64,000 nt of DNA from Pseudomonadota bacterium (GTDB lineage Bacteria > Pseudomonadota > Gammaproteobacteria > Steroidobacterales > Steroidobacteraceae). The notes under the pieces were generated by a model that did no database searches, had not been told where the DNA came from, and saw only the letters and a list, made by a program, of their open reading frames with translations. Below are positions 60,646 to 64,000 of the stretch, piece by piece; the stretch's first letter is position 1; each line of letters opens with the position of its first letter. Location of the stretch: positions 62,001 through 126,000 of the forward strand of contig JADJBE010000026.1 of the NCBI GenBank assembly GCA_016703895.1, given 5' to 3'. The translations under genes and the position numbers were made by a program.

Positions 60646-61542
60646 GTGCCGCAGCTGGCGCTGTCGTTCGCACTCGCGGCGCTGGGCCCCGCACCCGCCG
60701 CGCAGACGGACCGCGCCGAAGAGGCGCTGTTTGCCGCGGGCGCCGTCGCGATCTCCTACACTGACGAACGCGATGAACCCATCCTCGAACCGGCGCCGGG
60801 TGAATTCCGCCTCTGGCCGCACTCACGCATCGAAGCGCTGTTTCCGTTCGACGCTGCCCCGCTGGGGCTACTAGTACAGGTCGCCGGTGACCTTGGGATA
60901 CCGGTGGCTGACATTCGACTAACTACTCTTGCGGACCGCTTGTGGGAGCGTGAGTGGTTGGTTGATTTCGGGCCGATGCGGTTCGGTGAGCGCCTCTGGG
61001 TGGCGCCGCATGAATCGGTATTTTCGAGCGCAGACAACGCAGTCGTAGTACGACTGGACCCAGGACTCGCCTTTGGAACAGGCACGCATGCCACCACCGC
61101 CATGTGCCTGGAGTGGCTGGACGAGTGCCTACCGCTCGGCGCTCGGGTGGTCGACTTTGGTTGTGGCTCAGGGGTGCTGGCCATTGCTGCCGCGAAACTC
61201 GGCGCGGCCCACTCCCAAGCGTTCGACATCGACCCGCAGGCGCTAACAGCCACGCGCGACAATGCACAGGCGAACGACGTGCAGCGTCGGATCGAGATCG
61301 TCGACTCGGTCAGCGCGCTGCGCGGACCGGTCGATGTTCTGGTGGCCAACATACTGGCAGGTCCGCTGATCGAACTGGCGCCGATATTTGCGCGGTTGGT
61401 GGCGCCTCGCGGGCACCTGGTTCTCGCCGGGCTGCTGGCGAATCAGGTGATGGAAGTGAGCGCAGCTCAGGCGGCCCGGTTCGATGTTCGGACGTATCGA
61501 CAACGTGACGGCTGGATAGCGCTCGCAGCAGTGCGCCGATGA
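60646..61542 (+). CDS. prmA: Ribosomal protein L11 methyltransferase
   Basis: SAM-dependent trimethylation of L11. Length is 298 residues; GTG start 2 bases after accC. The substrate-recognition N-terminal domain is followed by RLDPGLAFGTGTHATTAMCLEWL, motif I VVDFGCGSGVLAIAAAKLGA, and DVLVANILAGPLIELAP (NxxAxxL type) near the active site. Position after accC is the usual gammaproteobacterial order. Confidence 0.95.
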   Translation: MPQLALSFALAALGPAPAAQTDRAEEALFAAGAVAISYTDERDEPILEPAPGEFRLWPHSRIEALFPFDAAPLGLLVQVAGDLGIPVADIRLTTLADRLWEREWLVDFGPMRFGERLWVAPHESVFSSADNAVVVRLDPGLAFGTGTHATTAMCLEWLDECLPLGARVVDFGCGSGVLAIAAAKLGAAHSQAFDIDPQALTATRDNAQANDVQRRIEIVDSVSALRGPVDVLVANILAGPLIELAPIFARLVAPRGHLVLAGLLANQVMEVSAAQAARFDVRTYRQRDGWIALAAVRR

Positions 61543-61557
61543 CTTAAAGTAAGCACA

Positions 61558-62661
61558 GTGTTCACGACCTGCCCAAAATGCGATCTGACGCTCACCGTCA
61601 CGGCCGCCGACCTGCGAGCTGGGCAAGGCTATGTGCGCTGCGGCCGTTGTGCGAGCGTGTTCAACGCGCTCATCAACCTCACGGAAGAGCGGCCAGCGGC
61701 GGCCGTTGCACCAGTCGAGCAGCTTGACGATTCAACCGACGAAGGGCTGGAATTCAATTCGCAGCGCGCGCAAGTCGCCGACATTTTCATCGCGCCCTCG
61801 ACCGATGCGAGCGACATTTCCTCCGGCACCTTCGAGAGCATCGTTCTCGAGGGCGGCAACGACGAAGACGAAGATCCCGAGAGCGAAGCGGCGTTTCAGC
61901 GCAGTCTCGAGACCCTGCTCGCCGCACCGGACAAGCCAACGGCACCAGCAGACACACCGCCAGACGACCTGGCGCTCGCCGCCACAGTCGCTGCCCCCGC
62001 GCCCGACCATCGCCGGTCCATTCATCCGGCGCTCGCCAGTGCCGCCATTGCAGTCGAACCCGCCGCAGCGGTCTTTCCCGATGCCGAGGCGGTTGCCGAG
62101 GGCTACCTTGACCGGCTGCTTACCGCCAGAGTGCAGCGGTTCGTGCTGATCGGCTCGGTCGTGCTCGGCGTCGCGCTGCTGGCCCAGATCATTCACGCGT
62201 CACGCCATGCGCTCGCCGGCAGCCCCCTCTGGTCAGGTCCTGTTACCGCCGTGTACGGCATGTTCGGCGCCAAACTCGAGCCACGCTGGAACGTGACCGC
62301 TTATGAGGTGAGGCAGCTCGGCGCCGAGACCTTGCCGGGCGACGCGTCACGCCTGCTGGTGCGCGCCAGCATCCGCAATGCCTCGGACCGTGCCATGCCG
62401 CTGCCCCGCCTGCGACTCACCTTGCAGGACCGCTACGGTAATCCTGTGTCGACGCGGGATCTCGAGCCCGCTGAATATCTGCCTGCGCCGCTGCAAGGCG
62501 CTGTGGAAATCGGCCCCGATCAGCGCGTCGACACCGACATCCGGGTCATCGACCCTGGCCGAGCAGCCATGGGTTTCGAGATCGACGCCTGCCTGCCGAA
62601 TCCCAACGAAACCGTGCGTTGCGCCAACGACGAACGACACCGCGTCGCGGCGAGCAACTGA
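61558..62661 (+). CDS. Zinc-ribbon and DUF3426 membrane protein
   Basis: Length is 367 residues, GTG start. The N-terminus FTTCPKCDLTLTVTAADLR followed by GYVRCGRCASVFNAL is the MJ0042-type zinc ribbon with two CxxC pairs. An acidic Ala/Pro-rich middle leads to one membrane helix (VLIGSVVLGVALLAQIIHA) and a C-terminal DUF3426 domain with RASIRNASDRAMPLPRLRLTLQDRYGNPV and RDLEPAEYL. Function unknown; conserved between prmA and dusB in this lineage. Confidence 0.88.
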   Translation: MFTTCPKCDLTLTVTAADLRAGQGYVRCGRCASVFNALINLTEERPAAAVAPVEQLDDSTDEGLEFNSQRAQVADIFIAPSTDASDISSGTFESIVLEGGNDEDEDPESEAAFQRSLETLLAAPDKPTAPADTPPDDLALAATVAAPAPDHRRSIHPALASAAIAVEPAAAVFPDAEAVAEGYLDRLLTARVQRFVLIGSVVLGVALLAQIIHASRHALAGSPLWSGPVTAVYGMFGAKLEPRWNVTAYEVRQLGAETLPGDASRLLVRASIRNASDRAMPLPRLRLTLQDRYGNPVSTRDLEPAEYLPAPLQGAVEIGPDQRVDTDIRVIDPGRAAMGFEIDACLPNPNETVRCANDERHRVAASN

Positions 62662-62672
62662 CCTCCCAGCGG

Positions 62673-63656
62673 ATGCGGATCGGCCCCCACGAGCTGCCCG
62701 TCGCAGCGTTACTGGCACCCATGGCGGGTGTTACCGACCGGCCGTTCCGAATTCTGGCGCGGCGATTTGGTGCGGCGCTCGCAGCGTCGGAAATGATCAC
62801 CTCGGACGTGCGCCTGTGGAGCTCGGCCAAATCACGACGCCGCATGGACCATGCGGGCGAGCCATCCCCCCGCGCGGTGCAACTTGCGGGCGCTGACCCG
62901 TTGGCTCTCGCTGAGGCAGCGCGACGCAATGTCGATCTGGGCGCCGACATTATCGACATCAACATGGGTTGCCCAGCCAAAAAAGTCTGCAATGTACTGT
63001 GTGGCTCGGCACTGTTGACCGACGAGCCGCTCGTGGCTCGCATCCTCGCAGCGGTCGCGAGTGCGGTAAACGTGCCGGTGACACTCAAGACGCGCACCGG
63101 CTGGGACCGCGACCATCGCAATGCCGTCAACATCGCGCGCATTGCCGAAGCGAGCGGCATCGCCGCGATCGCGGTTCATGGCCGCACGCGCGCCGACTTC
63201 TATACGGGCGACGCTGAATACGAAACGATCCGCTCTATCAAAGACTCAGTCCGAATACCAGTGATTGCGAACGGCGATATCGACACGCCAGCCAAGGCAC
63301 GCGCAGTGCTGGATTTCACGCGTGCCGATAGCGTCATGATCGGCCGCGCCGCACACGGCGCGCCGTGGATTTTTCGCGATGTCAATGGCCAGATCACTTC
63401 GTCAAAAAAAATCACGCCACTTTCGCGCAGCGCTCGGCGTGATATTATTTTGGAGCATCTCGACTCTCTCTACGCCTTCTACGGCGAAGACACCGGAGTG
63501 CGAGTCGCACGCAAACACCTCGGCTGGTATCTCACCAAGCTGCAGCACGGGACGGAACTTCGTCGCGAGCTGATGGCAGCGGAGAACTCGTCGCTGCAAT
63601 TTGCGCTGACAAGACGGGGCTTGGATGGTTGGGCAGATGGCGTAGATGCCGCATAG
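62673..63656 (+). CDS. dusB: tRNA-dihydrouridine synthase B
   Basis: FMN enzyme reducing uridines in the tRNA D-loop. From ATG 62673, 327 residues: PVAALLAPMAGVTDRPFRIL, EMITSDVRLW, QLAGADPLALAEAAR, INMGCPAKKVCNVLCGSALL with the catalytic Cys, LKTRTGWDRDHRNAV, IAVHGRTRADFYTGDAEY and ANGDIDTPAKARAVLDFTRADSVMIGRAAHGAPWIF. It precedes fis as in E. coli. Confidence 0.95.
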   Translation: MRIGPHELPVAALLAPMAGVTDRPFRILARRFGAALAASEMITSDVRLWSSAKSRRRMDHAGEPSPRAVQLAGADPLALAEAARRNVDLGADIIDINMGCPAKKVCNVLCGSALLTDEPLVARILAAVASAVNVPVTLKTRTGWDRDHRNAVNIARIAEASGIAAIAVHGRTRADFYTGDAEYETIRSIKDSVRIPVIANGDIDTPAKARAVLDFTRADSVMIGRAAHGAPWIFRDVNGQITSSKKITPLSRSARRDIILEHLDSLYAFYGEDTGVRVARKHLGWYLTKLQHGTELRRELMAAENSSLQFALTRRGLDGWADGVDAA

Positions 63657-63720
63657 CTCGAATATCCATTGGTAGACAGAAAAATAAAACGGTCCGACAT
63701 GGGCCAAGGACTGCTGGGAC

Positions 63721-64000
63721 ATGGTCGCAAAAACCTCGCGCACACGCCGTGACGCGTCAAGTCGCGTCAATGGCATGGATATTCCGCTACGCAACCATGC
63801 GGAACGTGCGCTCGAGGATTATTTTGCGAGCCTCAACGGCCATAAGCCTGCGCATCTCTACGACCTCGTGCTGCGAGAAGTGGAAGAACCCCTGTTTCGC
63901 GCCGTACTCGACTACGCGGACGGCAACCAGAGCCACGCTGCCGTGATCCTCGGGATCAATCGCGGCACGCTGCGCAAAAAACTGCGCCAGTTCGGCCTCA
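63721..64000 (+). CDS. fis: DNA-binding protein Fis, cut by the window edge
   Basis: The reading from ATG 63721 gives 93 residues without a stop before the window ends. LYDLVLREVEEPLFRAVLDYADGNQSHAAVILGINRGTLRKKLRQFGL is the Fis dimer-helix and HTH; family members end one or two residues later, so almost the whole protein is here. Nucleoid protein regulating growth-phase genes. The dusB-fis arrangement matches E. coli; a purH gene commonly follows in this lineage but lies outside. Confidence 0.95.
   Translation, partial: MVAKTSRTRRDASSRVNGMDIPLRNHAERALEDYFASLNGHKPAHLYDLVLREVEEPLFRAVLDYADGNQSHAAVILGINRGTLRKKLRQFGL

Overview
The window reads as a high-GC gammaproteobacterial chromosome. Support comes from the aroQ-accB-accC-prmA-DUF3426-dusB-fis block, fabA-fabB, the LPS genes waaA and kdkA, glnE, and UbiUVT-type ubiquinone genes. 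TonB-dependent uptake, a membrane pyrophosphatase and a large catabolic operon fit an environmental lineage near Nevskiales, Steroidobacterales or Xanthomonadales; that placement is inference. I saw no tRNA, rRNA, CRISPR array or insertion sequence.

Layout. Bases 1-9.2 kb form an oxygen-response block: the end of hppA, a decayed DGC-domain gene, fabA-fabB-nadA-nadB, ubiD, ubiT, ubiUV and an Fe-S fnr gene. Five FNR-type 14-mers sit in front of these genes. For fabA, ubiU and fnr the box is centred exactly 41.5 bases before the first base of the start codon and no Shine-Dalgarno is visible, which predicts FNR-activated leaderless mRNAs. Bases 9.2-15 kb hold a double-retropepsin protein, a bufferin-type copper RiPP operon (bufA-bufB-bufC) and a PAS-GGDEF-EAL protein. 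Bases 15-24 kb hold pcm, rhodanese, tolC, LPS inner-core genes, DUF6165, a CHCC zinc protein and glnE.

Bases 26.7-44.2 kb are an 11-gene minus-strand run with gaps of at most about 36 bases: TonB receptor, BCAT-like aminotransferase, aldehyde dehydrogenase, Vgb-propeller/cytochrome c protein, hydantoinase/oxoprolinase pair, ThDP enzyme, acyl-CoA dehydrogenase, dienelactone hydrolase, a second Vgb-propeller/cytochrome c protein and an MFS transporter, with an IclR regulator upstream. The aminotransferase, ThDP enzyme and aldehyde dehydrogenase suggest an Ehrlich-like amino-acid route, fed by ring-opening or redox steps in the periplasm and amidohydrolysis in the cytoplasm. The substrate is unknown. 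This operon is the best candidate for an undescribed system.

Bases 45-53 kb hold small hypothetical genes, a cupin, a DsbA-fold isomerase, an FmdB-like zinc ribbon with a frame-displaced His-rich tail, asparagine synthase with a flippase, and an MFS gene. Bases 53-58 kb hold groESL with CIRCE and a heat-shock promoter, then a dsbD with two tandem DsbD-alpha domains and a TlpA-like gene. The end holds aroQ, accBC, prmA, dusB and fis.

Several genes (glnE, both MFS genes, hyuB, the FmdB tail) are interrupted by single-base indels, often in homopolymers or dinucleotide runs. Either the sequence carries indel errors or several accessory genes are decaying; raw reads would decide.
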